DNA from: Bacteroidales bacterium
Lineage (GTDB): Bacteria > Bacteroidota > Bacteroidia > Bacteroidales > UBA10428
Assembly (NCBI GenBank): GCA_016926235.1
Contig: JAFGOZ010000315.1
Location: forward strand, 1-63,917
DNA length: 63,917 bases
Direction: 5' to 3'
Position 1 is the stretch's first letter. The number at the start of each line of letters is the position of its first letter. A program made the position numbers and the translations under genes. The notes under the pieces are model-generated. The model was not told where the DNA came from, did no database searches, and worked only from the letters and a program-made list of their open reading frames with translations. Below, piece after piece: positions 1 to 11,600 of this stretch.

Positions 1-135
1 CTTTATTTTGGAAAGAAAAACGAGTTTTTCATTTTTCTTCCATGGTGTTTTTTCTAATTCTTGAATATTTAGATGTTTCATATTGGATAATAATTAAAAT
101 CGGGAAGAAGAAATGATCTGGTTTTGCACACTTTA

Positions 136-264
136 CCCTACGGGACTGTCCCGTTAGGGACAAAATATTGGTAGCACAAAAATGACCTGGGGGCATTAAA
201 GTCCCGTAGGGACGGCATATAAATAAAGGCATTTCATAATTTCATAAAATATTAAATCGGACAG
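136..264. repeat. Dispersed palindromic repeat, left copy
   Basis: About 129 bp that recur almost exactly, in inverted orientation, at 63752-63880. The element contains GTCCC/GGGAC hairpins, such as GTCCCGTAGGGAC near 201-213 and an imperfect CCCTACGGGAC / GTCCCGTTAGGG stem near 136-159. The few differences between copies fall in the middle (near 183-196) and in the AT-rich tail. A 67-codon reading frame crosses the repeat on the minus strand but looks like a chance ORF. The rest of 1-402 holds only the tandem array at 291-350 and AT-rich spacer. Confidence 0.85.
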
Positions 265-290
265 CATTGATTTTATTTATAACAAAAAAT

Positions 291-350
291 CCATTTATCC
301 ATTTATCCATTTATCCATTTATCCATTTATCCATTTATCCATTTATCCAT
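291..350. repeat. 8-bp tandem repeat (CCATTTAT)n
   Basis: About 7.5 uninterrupted copies of the 8-mer CCATTTAT, ending in the palindrome TTATCCATGGATAA. It lies just beyond the 3' end of the sugar-transferase gene. Such perfect short arrays can change length by slipped-strand replication. No gene start lies close enough to make phase variation of expression obvious. Confidence 0.9.
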
Positions 351-402
351 GGATAATTTTCAAAATTCAATGAAAAAACACTGATAATTAACTCCGACAA
401 AC

Positions 403-1818
403 TTAAATGCCCCGACCCTTAAAAATTACCAATAAGGTATAGTACAATATTTTTATATCAATATAAATTGAACGGTTTTGAATATATAATAAATCGTACC
501 TTAACCTTTTTATCATTTGATCCACATTTTCAGCATATCCATATTTTACCTGGCCCCATGAAGTAATGCCTGGTTTTACCTTGTGCAGTAATTTATATTG
601 AGGTGATTTTTTAACAATCTGATCAATATAATATTGCCTTTCAGGCCTTGGCCCCACTAAAGACATATCGCCTCTTAAAACATTATAAAAATTAGGTATT
701 TCATCCATCCTGTATTTTCTCATAAATCTTCCGATCGGTGTTGTACGTTCATCATTCTTCTTGGTAAGTTCAGGGCCATTTCTTTCAGCATCTATATACA
801 TTGACCGAAATTTAATTATTTTAAAAGCTTTGCCATATCGTCCTATTCGTTGATGACTATAAAAAACCGGGCCTTTGGATGTAAACTTAATGAGTAATGC
901 CAATATTAAACCTAACGGCAAAAACAGGATTAGCGCGACTAGAGATCCCATAATATCAATAAATTGCTTAAGGTTCTCCTGCCAAACAGGCATTACATCT
1001 GTTGAAACCTGCACCAAAGGAGTATTAAAGAGAGTAGTAATTTTTACTCTTCCCGTAAGAATATCGTACATACTGGGAATTACATTGATTATAACATCAT
1101 ACTGCTCAAGCATGTTTATTAAATCAGGTAATTGTTTCTTCTCTGACTCCTCAATAGCAATAATTATTTCCTCAATCTGATATTTCTTTAAAACTCCCTC
1201 AACCTCTTCTATTCCTCCAAGATCATAAATATATTTCGAAAGTGGAGGATTTTCTTTCTTTTTAAGATGAATAAATCCTACAATATTATTACCTACAGTT
1301 CCCTTCGATTCGCTCAATTCCTGGTAAATTTCAACAGAATCATTTCCACTGCCAATGATCAATGTATTGAATTGAAGCTTTCCTGTTCTGATTCTCTTTT
1401 TTAATACTGCTGTAATGATTAGCCGTGGAATTAAAGTAAGAATGTAATGCAAAATAAATATTACCAAAAATGACAGGTAATACTTTTTATATGAAGCCAT
1501 AACATCATCAAGGATGACAGCAAAGAATATAATTACAACGCCGAAGAGAGTAACCAGAAAAGTTTGCCCGATTACTTTCGCATAGGTCTTTCGACATAAC
1601 ATTTTATAATGGCCCCCGGAATGATAGATAATTATCCAAAATACAGGTAATATCAAAACACCAAGAAAAAACTTTGTGTCCAATAAGATGTCAATCTTAT
1701 ACCCAAAATAGGCCGATTCAAGATAAAACTTCCTGAATAGGTAAAACAAAGCCCATGCGCACGAAGCGGTAAGAAAGTCGGAGATTATATGCACATATCG
1801 AATACTACCCTTCTTCAA
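403..1818 (-). CDS. Polyprenyl-phosphate sugar-1-phosphate transferase (WcaJ-like)
   Basis: Inner-membrane enzyme that transfers a sugar-1-phosphate from a nucleotide sugar to undecaprenyl phosphate, the first committed step of exopolysaccharide or capsule synthesis. The 471-aa protein has four predicted N-terminal membrane segments (about 7-27, 48-68, 85-103, 115-135), a soluble nucleotide-binding-like domain (about 148-250), a fifth hydrophobic segment near 285-308, and the C-terminal bacterial sugar-transferase domain with KFRSM, DEIPNFYNVL and SLVGPRPE (386-393). This is the normal layout and length of the WcaJ/CpsE branch. It is followed on the same strand, 71 bp upstream, by a Gfo/Idh/MocA oxidoreductase, which fits a polysaccharide locus continuing off the left edge. 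The sugar specificity cannot be told from sequence. Confidence 0.92.
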   Translation of the reverse strand: MKKGSIRYVHIISDFLTASCAWALFYLFRKFYLESAYFGYKIDILLDTKFFLGVLILPVFWIIIYHSGGHYKMLCRKTYAKVIGQTFLVTLFGVVIIFFAVILDDVMASYKKYYLSFLVIFILHYILTLIPRLIITAVLKKRIRTGKLQFNTLIIGSGNDSVEIYQELSESKGTVGNNIVGFIHLKKKENPPLSKYIYDLGGIEEVEGVLKKYQIEEIIIAIEESEKKQLPDLINMLEQYDVIINVIPSMYDILTGRVKITTLFNTPLVQVSTDVMPVWQENLKQFIDIMGSLVALILFLPLGLILALLIKFTSKGPVFYSHQRIGRYGKAFKIIKFRSMYIDAERNGPELTKKNDERTTPIGRFMRKYRMDEIPNFYNVLRGDMSLVGPRPERQYYIDQIVKKSPQYKLLHKVKPGITSWGQVKYGYAENVDQMIKRLRYDLLYIQNRSIYIDIKILYYTLLVIFKGRGI

Positions 1819-1889
1819 TCTATTTCAGGTTTATTTTAATAACAGAAATTTCAATACAAAATTATATAGAAATTACAAAAAGACGATCT

Positions 1890-2894
1890 TTAATTAAAAT
1901 ATCCTACATTAAAACTGGTAATACCAACCAGCTCTTCCCTGACATCATGAGTGTGAGAAAGTCTGTACAGTACATCGTGAGCTATTTTTAAAGCCTCAAA
2001 GCGTTCCTCCAGGGTTAAAAGAGATGTTGCATGCGTAACTATGGAATGATAAAAATTCAATAATTCTTCCCTTACAGAATTAGTAGATTTAATATCAGGC
2101 TTTTGTATAATCAATTCATCATTATTAAAATTAAAAAGATTAATCTTCTCATAATCATTTTTAAGCCTGATTATCGCATTTTCATATCTCAAAAAGTCAA
2201 TATAAATATGCTTCCCCGATTGAAAAATATTCGCTTTGAGTTCATTTACCGGAGAAATACCATTGGTAGTAAGATCTGCAACTGCGTCATTATCAAACTC
2301 CATGCGTACATTTACCACATCCTGCCGATCGTTCATAACCTTTACCGCTTTGGCTTTAATGCGTTTTACCTTTGATTTGAAAATGCTAAGAATAATATCT
2401 ATATCATGGATCATTGATCCTAATACAATATGAACATCCTTATTCATCAACGAAAACATGTTTTTCCTCACAATCTGTATATATTGCGGATTTTTAATAC
2501 AACCCTTTACTGATAAATATGCAGGATTGTATCTGTTTGACTGTGCAACCTGAACCGTTACATCTGCTTCTTCGGCAATCTTAATAATATAATCTGCTTC
2601 TTCGATGCTGTTAGTTATTGGATTTTCAATGTATACATGTTTGGATCTTTTTAACGCATCAACAATAAACTCATGATTTGACTTTGAAATACTTGTGATA
2701 TCAATTGCATCAACACTATGCAATAAATCCTCAGGAGATGAAAATGATTGTACTTGATGTAATTCCTTTATTTCATTTACCCTCTCTAATTTATCTGAAT
2801 AAATTCCAACAAGCTGAAACCCATCAATACTTTTTATTGTCTCAATATGAGATAATGCAGTAGAATCCGAGCCAATTATTCCTATCTTTATCAT
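1890..2894 (-). CDS. Gfo/Idh/MocA family NAD(P)-dependent sugar oxidoreductase
   Basis: Probable dehydrogenase or dehydratase-type enzyme acting on a nucleotide sugar. A Rossmann fold starts at once (MIKIGIIGSD, residues 1-10), and the family's EKP motif appears as ENP in YIENPI, with the catalytic-type segment near the middle. The start is placed at 2894 because the frame can be opened at 2918, but the extra eight residues precede the first beta strand and have no family counterpart. It belongs with the sugar transferase at 403-1818, so a role in making a surface-sugar precursor is likely (inference). The usual EKP lysine is replaced by asparagine; many subfamilies tolerate variation here, but activity is less certain. 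Confidence 0.82.
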   Translation of the reverse strand: MIKIGIIGSDSTALSHIETIKSIDGFQLVGIYSDKLERVNEIKELHQVQSFSSPEDLLHSVDAIDITSISKSNHEFIVDALKRSKHVYIENPITNSIEEADYIIKIAEEADVTVQVAQSNRYNPAYLSVKGCIKNPQYIQIVRKNMFSLMNKDVHIVLGSMIHDIDIILSIFKSKVKRIKAKAVKVMNDRQDVVNVRMEFDNDAVADLTTNGISPVNELKANIFQSGKHIYIDFLRYENAIIRLKNDYEKINLFNFNNDELIIQKPDIKSTNSVREELLNFYHSIVTHATSLLTLEERFEALKIAHDVLYRLSHTHDVREELVGITSFNVGYFN

Positions 2895-2988
2895 TTTGAA
2901 AGGATTTTGTACAAACATAACCTATTTTATATTACAGGATTTTTTTTTGATTTCAACTTTTCAACATACTTATTAATAACTTAATTTA

Positions 2989-2996
2989 TATTTTTG
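2989..2996 (+). promoter_or_regulatory. Candidate -7 box TATTTTTG upstream of pcm
   Basis: Matches the Bacteroidota primary-sigma consensus TAnnTTTG, 21 bp before the pcm ATG. No clear TTG -33 element is spaced correctly, so this is a weak promoter call resting on the -7 match and position. Confidence 0.4.
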
Positions 2997-3017
2997 CATA
3001 GCAACCAAGAATAAAGG

Positions 3018-3665
3018 ATGGAATTAATTGATACATATCAGCACAAGGGATTGAGACAGAAGCTAGTAGACGAGATACAAAGAAAAGGGATTAAAGATGA
3101 AAGAATACTGGATGCAATTAATAAAGTTCCCCGTCATTTATTTATGGAAAGCAGCTTTATTAATTTTTCATACAAAGACCAGGCTTTCCCCATTGGATCA
3201 GGCCAAACTATTTCGCAACCATATACTGTTGCTTTTCAAACTGAGCTGCTTGAAGTCCAAAAGCATGACAAAATACTTGAAATTGGAACAGGTTCGGGAT
3301 ACCAGACAGCTATATTATTAGAACTCGGAGCTAATGTATATACTATTGAGAGACAAAAAGACCTTTACAATAAAGTTAAAACCTTTCTACCACAAATGGG
3401 ATATCATCCGCGCTTTTTTTATGGTGACGGATATGAAGGACAGCCATCCTATGCTCCCTACGATAAGATACTTATAACAGCCGGGGCGCCTGATATACCA
3501 TCAAAATTAATAGAGCAATTAAGAATTGGAGGGAAAATGGTCGTTCCCCTGGGTGACAGGTCCGGCCAGGTAATGAGCGTGATTGAAAAAATTTCCGAAG
3601 GTGAATACAAACGAACAGAAAAAGGATATTTTGTTTTTGTACCTTTATTAAAAGGAAAATCTTAA
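3018..3665 (+). CDS. pcm: Protein-L-isoaspartate O-methyltransferase
   Basis: Repairs damaged proteins by methylating isoaspartyl residues with S-adenosylmethionine. The 215-aa length is normal. The family signature GSGQTISQPYTVA lies at about 60-72, and SAM motif I appears as ILEIGTGSGYQTAIL at about 86-100. The ATG at 3018 follows AAAGG, a fair ribosome-binding site. It is the first gene of a tight cluster: the MBL-fold hydrolase starts 5 bp after its stop. Divergent from the oxidoreductase at 1890-2894. Confidence 0.94.
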   Translation: MELIDTYQHKGLRQKLVDEIQRKGIKDERILDAINKVPRHLFMESSFINFSYKDQAFPIGSGQTISQPYTVAFQTELLEVQKHDKILEIGTGSGYQTAILLELGANVYTIERQKDLYNKVKTFLPQMGYHPRFFYGDGYEGQPSYAPYDKILITAGAPDIPSKLIEQLRIGGKMVVPLGDRSGQVMSVIEKISEGEYKRTEKGYFVFVPLLKGKS

Positions 3666-3670
3666 TCTAT

Positions 3671-4315
3671 TTGAATATGATTGAAATTAACTCATTTATA
3701 TTTAACTCATTCGAGGTCAATACATTTGTATTGCACGACGAAACGAGAGAATGTGTAATTATCGATGCCGGCTGTTATACCCCTCAGGAAGAAAAAGAAA
3801 TAATGGGTCATATTGAATCAAATAATCTTACACCTGTCGCCTTATTAAATACCCACTGTCATGTTGATCATATTCCCGGAAATTTCTTCCTGTCAGAAAA
3901 ATATAAACTCTCACCACGATCACATATTCTTGAAAACGATTTATTATTTGGAGTAGTTGATTATGCCGATATTTTCGGATTGAAAATAAAAAAGCCTCCT
4001 GTTGTAAAATCCTATTTAGCCGAAAATGAAACTATTACATTTGGGAAAAGCAATTTAACCACTATTTTTGTCCCTGGCCATTCACCTGGTAGTATCGCCT
4101 TTTACAATTATCAACAGAAATTTCTTATTGCCGGTGATGTGCTGTTTAGAGGTAGCATTGGCAGGACAGACCTGCCCGGCGGGAGCTATAACACCCTCAT
4201 AAGCAGCATCAAACAAAAGCTCTTCGTATTAGATGATGACGTAATAGTATACCCGGGGCATGGACCTATCACTACAATCGGAGAAGAAAAAAAACATAAT
4301 CCATTTTTACAATAA
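3671..4315 (+). CDS. MBL-fold metallo-hydrolase (glyoxalase II-like)
   Basis: Cytoplasmic metal-dependent hydrolase of the beta-lactamase fold, probably a thioesterase. Metal ligands are visible: the THCHVDH motif at 61-67, GHSPGS near 138, the bridging Asp in AGDVLF near 155, and YPGHGP near 196. The length of about 214 aa fits small hydroxyacylglutathione-hydrolase-like proteins that lack the full C-terminal substrate domain. The start could be the ATG at 3671 or the one at 3677. It sits between pcm and gcvP in one transcription unit. The true substrate is unknown. Confidence 0.85.
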   Translation: MNMIEINSFIFNSFEVNTFVLHDETRECVIIDAGCYTPQEEKEIMGHIESNNLTPVALLNTHCHVDHIPGNFFLSEKYKLSPRSHILENDLLFGVVDYADIFGLKIKKPPVVKSYLAENETITFGKSNLTTIFVPGHSPGSIAFYNYQQKFLIAGDVLFRGSIGRTDLPGGSYNTLISSIKQKLFVLDDDVIVYPGHGPITTIGEEKKHNPFLQ

Positions 4316-4340
4316 AAATTTCTTTAAATCAATCATATTT

Positions 4341-7211
4341 ATGCATAACAACTTTATTAAGAGACATATTGGCCCAACTGATGCAGAACAACAAAGCATG
4401 TTAAAGGCTATAGGATTCCAGAATCTGGATGACTTGATAGACAAAACATTCCCTGCCGATATTCGATTAAAAAGCCCTTTAAGGCTTCCGAAGCCAATGA
4501 ATGAGTTTGAATACATCAATCACCTGAAAGAAATAGCAGCGAAAAATAAAATCCATAAATCCTATATAGGAATGGGCTATTATGAAACCATTATGCCTGC
4601 TGTTATACAAAGAAATATCCTTGAAAATCCGGGATGGTATACATCCTATACACCCTATCAGGCTGAAATATCACAAGGAAGACTTGAGGCATTACTTAAC
4701 TTTCAAACGGTGATAATGGAACTCACAGGTATGGAAGTTGCCAATGCATCGCTTCTGGATGAAGCTACTGCGGCAGCAGAGGCCATGCAGATGATGTATA
4801 ATTCAAGATCAAAAGAAGTAAAACAAAGAGAAGCAAACCGGTTAATCATTGATAAAAACCTTTTCCCCCAAACCATTTCTGTTATTGAAACACGAGCCAA
4901 TCCATTAGGAATCGAGGTAGTTGTTCAGGATATCAATGAATTGGTAATAAATGATAGAATATTTGGTATTGTTCTCCAGTATCCAAACCAGCTTGGAGAG
5001 GTTTATGATTATTCAAAATTCGTAAAGAGTGCTCACGAAAAAGAAATTTTAGTAGCAGTGGTTGCTGACATTATGGGTCTTGTATTATTGCAACCACCGG
5101 GAACATGGGGGGCTGACGTTGTTGTTGGATCAACCCAACGATTTGGCATTCCCATGGGATATGGTGGTCCGCATGCAGCATATTTTGCAACCTGTGATAA
5201 GTTTAAACGAAGTATGCCGGGTAGAATCATAGGTGTGTCAGTTGACAGGTACGGAAAAAGGGCATTACGTATGGCGCTGCAAACAAGGGAACAACATATC
5301 AAAAGAGAAAAAGCTACCTCAAATATATGTACTTCACAAGCTCTGCTGGCAAATATGGCCGGGATGTATGCCTTATATCATGGCAAAGATGGTTTACAGG
5401 AAATAGCTAACAGGATACACCAATATGCAAGCATAACCGCAGAAAGAATTGAACGACTGGGTTATAAACAACTGAACAAAAACTTCTTTGATACTATACG
5501 AATTCAATTGCCTGAGTACCTTTCTGCCGTTGATGTTGAAAAGATTGCCCTTGATAAGTTTATTAATTTCCGGTATATAAATCAGGCAACAGTTGGAATT
5601 TCAATAAATGAAACAACTACGGTTGATGACATAAATGAAATCATTGAAGTTTTTGCCATCGCAGTAAGAAAGAAATTTGATAAAGTTGAAGAACCTGTTG
5701 AAAATTTTACGCTTGATCATTTATTTCTGCGCAATGATAGCTATTTTAATGCCCCTGTATTCTCTCTTTATCGCTCAGAAACAGAAATGATGCGTTACAT
5801 TAAAATGCTTGAAAATAAGGATATTTCTCTTACACATTCCATGATATCTCTTGGTTCATGCACCATGAAACTAAATGCCGCAGTTGAAATGCTAGCCTTG
5901 AGTTGGATTGAGTTTTCCAATATACATCCATTTGTTCCCATAGATCAGGTGGAAGGATTTCAACAACTCATCTTCGAATTAGGCAACTATTTGAAAGAAA
6001 TAACCGGATTTGCGCAAATATCCTTTCAGCCTAACTCTGGAGCTGCCGGTGAATATGCCGGATTAATGGTAATAAGAAGATATTATGAAAATAAAGGCGA
6101 AAGTCATCGCAATATCACCCTGATACCCCGATCTGCACATGGAACAAATCCAGCCTCTGCCGTTATGGCAGGAATGAATGTAGTTGTTGTTGACTGTGAT
6201 GAAAAAGGGAATATTGATATTGAAGACCTGAGAAAAAAAGCCGAAGAAAATAAAGATAATCTGGCCGCATTCATGGTTACATATCCCTCAACGCATGGGG
6301 TTTTTGAAGACCGGATTATTGAAATGAATAAGATTGTACATGAAAACGGGGGACAGGTTTATATGGATGGTGCCAATATGAACGCCCAGGTGGGATTAAC
6401 TAAACCTGCATTAATTGGAGCAGATGTGTGCCATCTTAATCTACATAAAACATTTGGTATACCTCATGGAGGTGGTGGTCCGGGAATGGGACCCATATGT
6501 GTGGCCGAACATCTTGTAGAGTTTTTACCTGCTCATCCCCTGGCACCCACAGGAGGTGTGAAAGGTGTAGGGGCAGTTGCTTCAGCACCATGGGGAAGTG
6601 CCAGTATTTTAACTATTTCCTACGCTTATTGCAGGTTACTGGGAGGAGAAGGCTTAACTCAGGCAACACGTATAGCTATTCTAAATGCCAATTATATTGC
6701 AGCCAGGTTGAAAAATAAATATAATGTGCTCTATACCGGTAAGAATGTTACTGTTGCTCATGAAATGATCCTCGATTGCCGTGATTTTAAGCGAACTGCT
6801 AATATCACTGAAACAGACATTGCCAAACGTCTTATAGACTATGGATTTCATGCACCTACGCTTTCATTTCCCGTACATGGAACCTTAATGGTTGAACCCA
6901 CCGAAAGCGAATCACTTCAGGAGTTGGATCGTTTTATATATGCACTTAGTTCTATCTACGATGAAATAAAAGAAATAGAAGAAGGGAAAAGTAATAAGGA
7001 AGATAATGTACTAATTAATGCCCCTCATACTGCAAATATCGTGTGTGGTGATCAATGGCATCATTCATACAACAGGGTTAAAGCCGGATACCCCGCACCC
7101 TGGCTGCAAGACAATAAATATTGGCCACCGGTAAGTCGTATTGATGATGCTTATGGTGATCGAAACCTGGTTTGTTCATGTTTGCCTATATCCGAATATG
7201 AGAAAAAATAA
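4341..7211 (+). CDS. gcvP: Glycine dehydrogenase (decarboxylating), P protein
   Basis: PLP enzyme of the glycine cleavage system: it decarboxylates glycine and passes the aminomethyl group to the lipoylated H protein. The single-chain form (956 aa) carries both halves, with the PLP lysine at codon 703 inside [17 protein letters not shown]. The start at ATG 4341 ([12 protein letters not shown]) is chosen because the N-terminus aligns with the family there; the open frame extends to 4260 but would overlap the upstream gene. No gcvH or gcvT is next to it, which is common in Bacteroidota. A lipoate ligase lies at 48354-49322, far away. Confidence 0.97.
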   Translation: MHNNFIKRHIGPTDAEQQSMLKAIGFQNLDDLIDKTFPADIRLKSPLRLPKPMNEFEYINHLKEIAAKNKIHKSYIGMGYYETIMPAVIQRNILENPGWYTSYTPYQAEISQGRLEALLNFQTVIMELTGMEVANASLLDEATAAAEAMQMMYNSRSKEVKQREANRLIIDKNLFPQTISVIETRANPLGIEVVVQDINELVINDRIFGIVLQYPNQLGEVYDYSKFVKSAHEKEILVAVVADIMGLVLLQPPGTWGADVVVGSTQRFGIPMGYGGPHAAYFATCDKFKRSMPGRIIGVSVDRYGKRALRMALQTREQHIKREKATSNICTSQALLANMAGMYALYHGKDGLQEIANRIHQYASITAERIERLGYKQLNKNFFDTIRIQLPEYLSAVDVEKIALDKFINFRYINQATVGISINETTTVDDINEIIEVFAIAVRKKFDKVEEPVENFTLDHLFLRNDSYFNAPVFSLYRSETEMMRYIKMLENKDISLTHSMISLGSCTMKLNAAVEMLALSWIEFSNIHPFVPIDQVEGFQQLIFELGNYLKEITGFAQISFQPNSGAAGEYAGLMVIRRYYENKGESHRNITLIPRSAHGTNPASAVMAGMNVVVVDCDEKGNIDIEDLRKKAEENKDNLAAFMVTYPSTHGVFEDRIIEMNKIVHENGGQVYMDGANMNAQVGLTKPALIGADVCHLNLHKTFGIPHGGGGPGMGPICVAEHLVEFLPAHPLAPTGGVKGVGAVASAPWGSASILTISYAYCRLLGGEGLTQATRIAILNANYIAARLKNKYNVLYTGKNVTVAHEMILDCRDFKRTANITETDIAKRLIDYGFHAPTLSFPVHGTLMVEPTESESLQELDRFIYALSSIYDEIKEIEEGKSNKEDNVLINAPHTANIVCGDQWHHSYNRVKAGYPAPWLQDNKYWPPVSRIDDAYGDRNLVCSCLPISEYEKK

Positions 7212-7323
7212 AAAATCTCAATTTTGATTATACCATTGAATATCTGTCAATTATAAAATATTTTTATTTTTTTTGAAAAACATGGGTTACTTTTTTCTTG
7301 ATTTTGGTATAAATATATAGAGG

Positions 7324-7926
7324 ATGATAAAATCCATTGATGCTGAATTAATAACAGGCCTTAAAAATGAAGACCAACGAGCTATAAATGAAATATATAG
7401 GAGGTATTTTCAAACTATAAATCAGTTCATTATAATGAACCATGGTAATAAAGAAGATGCAAAAGATATATTTCAGGAAGCAATGATGGTAGTATTTGAA
7501 AATACAAGAAAAAAATCACTGGAGTTAACTTGTTCTTTGAAGACATATATTTATTCAATAGTAAGAAATATCTGGTATAAAAAAGGAAGGTCAACTAATA
7601 ATCTTCCTGAATTTATAAACAGTTCTGATAAAGATGAGATTCTGGAAAATGTGATTGATGAAGAAGATATTGAATTAATAAAATGGAATGAAAGACGGGT
7701 ATTTATCTATAAAATGTTTAATCAACTAACTAAAAATTGTCAAAAGTTGCTTAAACTTTTCTTGGATGGGTTAAATCTGGTGGAAGTGACAAATATAATG
7801 AAGTTTAAAAATGTTCAATATACAAAGAACCAGCGATACAGGTGTAAAAAAAGTTTAATAACCAAAATGAGGAATAATCCTCGATATTATGCATTAAAAA
7901 ATGAAAACTACAGCACAAATTATTGA
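7324..7926 (+). CDS. ECF-type RNA polymerase sigma factor
   Basis: Alternative sigma factor of 200 aa. Region 2 is recognisable at about 15-75 (AINEIYRRYF, then DAKDIFQEAMMVVFEN, then SLKTYIYSIVRNIWYKK). The C-terminal part, about 130-185, is a degenerate region 4 helix-turn-helix rich in Lys and Arg. The linker between them is acidic (about 95-115). Its last 26 bp overlap the start of the next gene, which encodes a membrane-spanning anti-sigma-like protein, so the two are translationally coupled as sigma/anti-sigma pairs usually are. Region 4 is poorly conserved, so the recognised promoter cannot be guessed. Confidence 0.85.
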   Translation: MIKSIDAELITGLKNEDQRAINEIYRRYFQTINQFIIMNHGNKEDAKDIFQEAMMVVFENTRKKSLELTCSLKTYIYSIVRNIWYKKGRSTNNLPEFINSSDKDEILENVIDEEDIELIKWNERRVFIYKMFNQLTKNCQKLLKLFLDGLNLVEVTNIMKFKNVQYTKNQRYRCKKSLITKMRNNPRYYALKNENYSTNY

Positions 7927-8674
7927 TTACCTTGATGGTGAGTTAAGCGGAAAAGAACTGGAAAATTTTCTGCAAAACGTAAATAAAGATACAGAACTCA
8001 AAGAGATACTGAATCTTCATAAAGAAGTAGACTCTATGCTCAAAGATAAAACCGCATTAAGCTTCTTTGAAAAACTTGATGAAGGATATTATCATTATAT
8101 ATCTTATAAACAAAAAAATGATAATTCACCTCCCTTCATAAAAAACATAAGCAAAATGCGATTTATACATATGATAAAATATGCCGCTGCAATACTAATT
8201 GTTGCCGGATTGGGTACCGTTTTATTACTTGTCAACAAAAAGCACTACTCTTCCAATCAGCTTTATAGCATGTATTACAAACCATATGATGCTGATATTA
8301 TAAATCGCTCTGCCAAAATTTCCAGCAATAAAATATTGGAGGGAATTACTTATTATCAAAAGGGATTTTATGATGAAGCTTATTCGATTTTTTCATCCCT
8401 TTTTGAACAAAACAATACATGCATGGAAGCTCTTTTTTACAAAGCTTTATCCTCAATAGGTATGGAAAATTACGAAGAAGCAATACAATCATTGCAAATA
8501 TTGATTGAAAATGGCAACAGCGCATATACAACACATGCAGATTGGTACCTGGGTTTGTGCTACCTGAAATTAAATCAAACAGAAAAAGCTGTTACTGTTT
8601 TTAACACATTGAAAGACTCTACATCTCATTTCTATAGTGTAAAAGCGAAAGAAATGCTTAAAAAAATCAAATAG
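7901..8674 (+). CDS. Anti-sigma-like membrane protein with periplasmic TPRs
   Basis: A 257-aa protein of three parts. A short cytoplasmic N-terminus (about 1-88) begins with the helical pattern IIDYLDGELSGKELENFL seen in zinc-less anti-sigma factors. One membrane segment follows (about 92-112), then a C-terminal set of tetratricopeptide-like helices (about 145-255, including GFYDEAYSIFSSL and NYEEAIQSLQIL). It overlaps the upstream sigma gene by 26 bp, which supports a partner role. The topology predicted from charge places the TPRs outside the inner membrane, where they could sense a ligand or bind the neighbouring TPR-CHAT protein (inference). It ends 23 bp from the convergent CHAT gene. 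Confidence 0.7.
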   Translation: MKTTAQIIDYLDGELSGKELENFLQNVNKDTELKEILNLHKEVDSMLKDKTALSFFEKLDEGYYHYISYKQKNDNSPPFIKNISKMRFIHMIKYAAAILIVAGLGTVLLLVNKKHYSSNQLYSMYYKPYDADIINRSAKISSNKILEGITYYQKGFYDEAYSIFSSLFEQNNTCMEALFYKALSSIGMENYEEAIQSLQILIENGNSAYTTHADWYLGLCYLKLNQTEKAVTVFNTLKDSTSHFYSVKAKEMLKKIK

Positions 8675-8697
8675 GGAACCTGCTTAAAAACTGAAAT

Positions 8698-11600
8698 TTA
8701 TTTGGTATCCCTATTCCTCTTTCTTATCTTTAAATACAGGCTGATCCCGATAAGTCCTGAAAACAATAAGGAGACATTCCACCAAACATTGCTTTTGTCA
8801 GGTATTGCTTCGTTGTTACCAATACAAATATATCCGGCCCAATAGTATGGATGTGATTTTAAGGGATCTGATTTCTCGAGAAAACTTATTTTTGCTTGTT
8901 GTAATGCTTCCCCTTTAAGTTTCCCTTTCGATAGATATGTATAAAAATATGACATCAATTCAGCACTTGAATTATCTGATATAGACCACAATGTCATTAC
9001 AATACTTTGGCAGCCGGCATATGTAAATCCCCGTGCCAGACTTATTATACCCTCACCTTTTCTAAGCTTTCCAATACCTGTATTGCATCCACTTAGGACT
9101 ACCAGTTTGTTTCCCATATAGTGGTTATAAAGTTCATACGTATTAATTAAATTATCATAGAGTGAATCTTTATATAAGGTTAAAACCAGTTTCGAAAACA
9201 TGGGCTGTTCATCACTTATTATTGTGTGTCCGGCAATATGAAGAATGCTGAATTTTTTTGCCAGATTATAAAGCTTTTCTTCAGAAACATCCCTGTTCAA
9301 TAATCTTTTTGTTTTGTAGCTTTGTGATATTGATTCAACCTCACCTAAAGCTCCTTTAAGTGGCTTTAAATCTTTAAGTTCTTGCTGATATTCCAATGTT
9401 GTATCAAGTTTTGTTAGAATCTGTGAACTATAATCCGGGACAAGTGCAAGAACCTTAGGACATTTATAGGATGTATTTTTCTTATGTTTATTTATAAAAG
9501 ATGCAGAATACTCATATAGTATAGAATTTTGTTTTATCAAATAGGGAAGATTTTTGTAATCCACATATGAAAGCTGTGGATCAATATGTATCAGGGCCTC
9601 AAAAGGCATCAATCCCAAAATGTCATCGGGAATGATTATTAGATCTTTTTTTTGAATCTTCTTCTCAAATGGACAGAATAACATCTGGTATAACTGAAAA
9701 GATGTAGAACAATATTCATTAAAACCATCTAAGGAAAAATCGGGTTGGCCACATCGAAAATAGTTACTGAACCTTTCTACAAGATTATAAAAATTGCTAT
9801 CTATGTCATGTTTTATAACTTTTGCCGAGTCAGTATCAATTGCAAATATTAATAAACTTTCATCTGTTATAAAATATTCTATTAACAACTGATCCTTAAC
9901 CAATTTTTTCTGAATATCCTCAATGCTCTCAATTTCCGTACTATACTTTAAATCAAAATATGACGGATAATCTCTTTTTAGTATTGAAGCAAGACTATCT
10001 AATGCATCAAAGCTTATCAATAATCTGGCATTAAGGTCTGATATTTTCTCCTGGTCAGGCCGACTTTTATCTCTCTCTTTTTCAATCAGATCTCTAAATA
10101 TTACAATATTATTATTAATCTTTTTTTCTTCTTCCTGCAATTCCATAGGTACATTCAATACATCCCGGGCTTCATTCTCAGAGAACATAGCCCTGATAAG
10201 GGCCGCCTTATTCCCTTCGCTAAACATCCATGCTTTATTAAGATAATACATTTCATTCGTGGCATCATAAGCATTATAAGCTGCCTCTGCTGCATTCTCA
10301 AATATGGGTTTGAAGTCCTCAGCCAAAAGGAGTCCGAAATTTAGATCCTTGTATTCAAATTTAAATCTGTCAATTATCTCAAGCGCTAATGAATAATTCT
10401 CCATAGCAGTTTTATACATACCATTTATTGAATCAAAGTTCCTTAATGATTTGGCTACTTCCGTTAAGGCATCTGCCTTTTTCCCCAGACATTTAGCTGA
10501 ATATTCAAATGGGGGAATATTCTGTTTTTTTGGAAGTACCAGAATATCGACATTACTGAAATTAGTAAAGAAAGATTGTATTGATTTGTGGTAATAGTAT
10601 AGTGCTGAATCATAGTTTTCAATAAGAAAATAATAATCCCCTATACCTAAATAACTGCATGATACATGATAATTGTTTTTTTGATCTTGCTCAATAGCAA
10701 TATTCTTTGCATCTTCCCAATAACAGTGTGCCATTTCAAGTTTTCCTCCAATCATCAGAAATTCTGCATAATTCTGCAAGGTTAGTATTAAATCCGCATC
10801 CTTATAACCTGGTTCTTTACGTCCTTCTTCTAAAGACAACCTGTAAAACCTATCCGCTTTATCAGGATCCCCCATACATTTATAGGCTTTAGCCATATGT
10901 CTGTATATTTTCGAAATATTCTTTTCTCCCAATCCTTGCTTAATAAACAAGCTTCTTTGAAAATAATTAAGAGCCTTATCATATTCTTTAACATCCAGAT
11001 AACTATAACCCATATCTTCATATATCTGCGATAATAGTGAATTGTCATTTAATTTAACAGCTATATCTAGTGCTTTGTTATAATATGACAAGGCAAGTTC
11101 ATGCTTATCTGATTTGCTGTATGTCCATCCAATATTAGAGAGCAAAACAAATTTTCGTTTATCTTCACCCCGAAATTTTTCTGCAATTCTATATGCAGTG
11201 TAAAACATATCTATAGCTTTATAATACTGATACTGAAATCTATATATAAAACCTTTCTGAATGTAAACTTCTATCAATTGCCTTGCATCCGTAAACAATA
11301 CATATTTTTTTATAATAAATGAAAAATCCTGGTATTCTGTTGCCTTAATATAATCCTCTTTTACAAGATAAATAAATCCTATATTTTCAAGAAATAATGT
11401 TGTTTCAATATTAATATCTTTGGATTTCATGTGAAGATTTAAAGCCCTGTTATAATATACTAAAGCACTATCTAATTCATTTATGTAATAATAATAATCT
11501 CCATAATTAAATAGTACACTGGCAAGTAATAAAACATCTCCATGTTTATCAGCTTCCATCTTTGCCTGCTCAATATTTTCTATTGCATCTGATAATTTTC

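Noticed and set aside
29..232. 67-codon minus-strand frame at the left edge
   Set aside because: It translates the dispersed repeat at 136-264, so it is a shadow of that element.
136..264. CRISPR-like array at the window ends
   Set aside because: There is one repeat copy at each end with no spacer series and no cas gene.
291..350. Short-spacer CRISPR array
   Set aside because: It is a plain 8-bp tandem repeat with no spacers.
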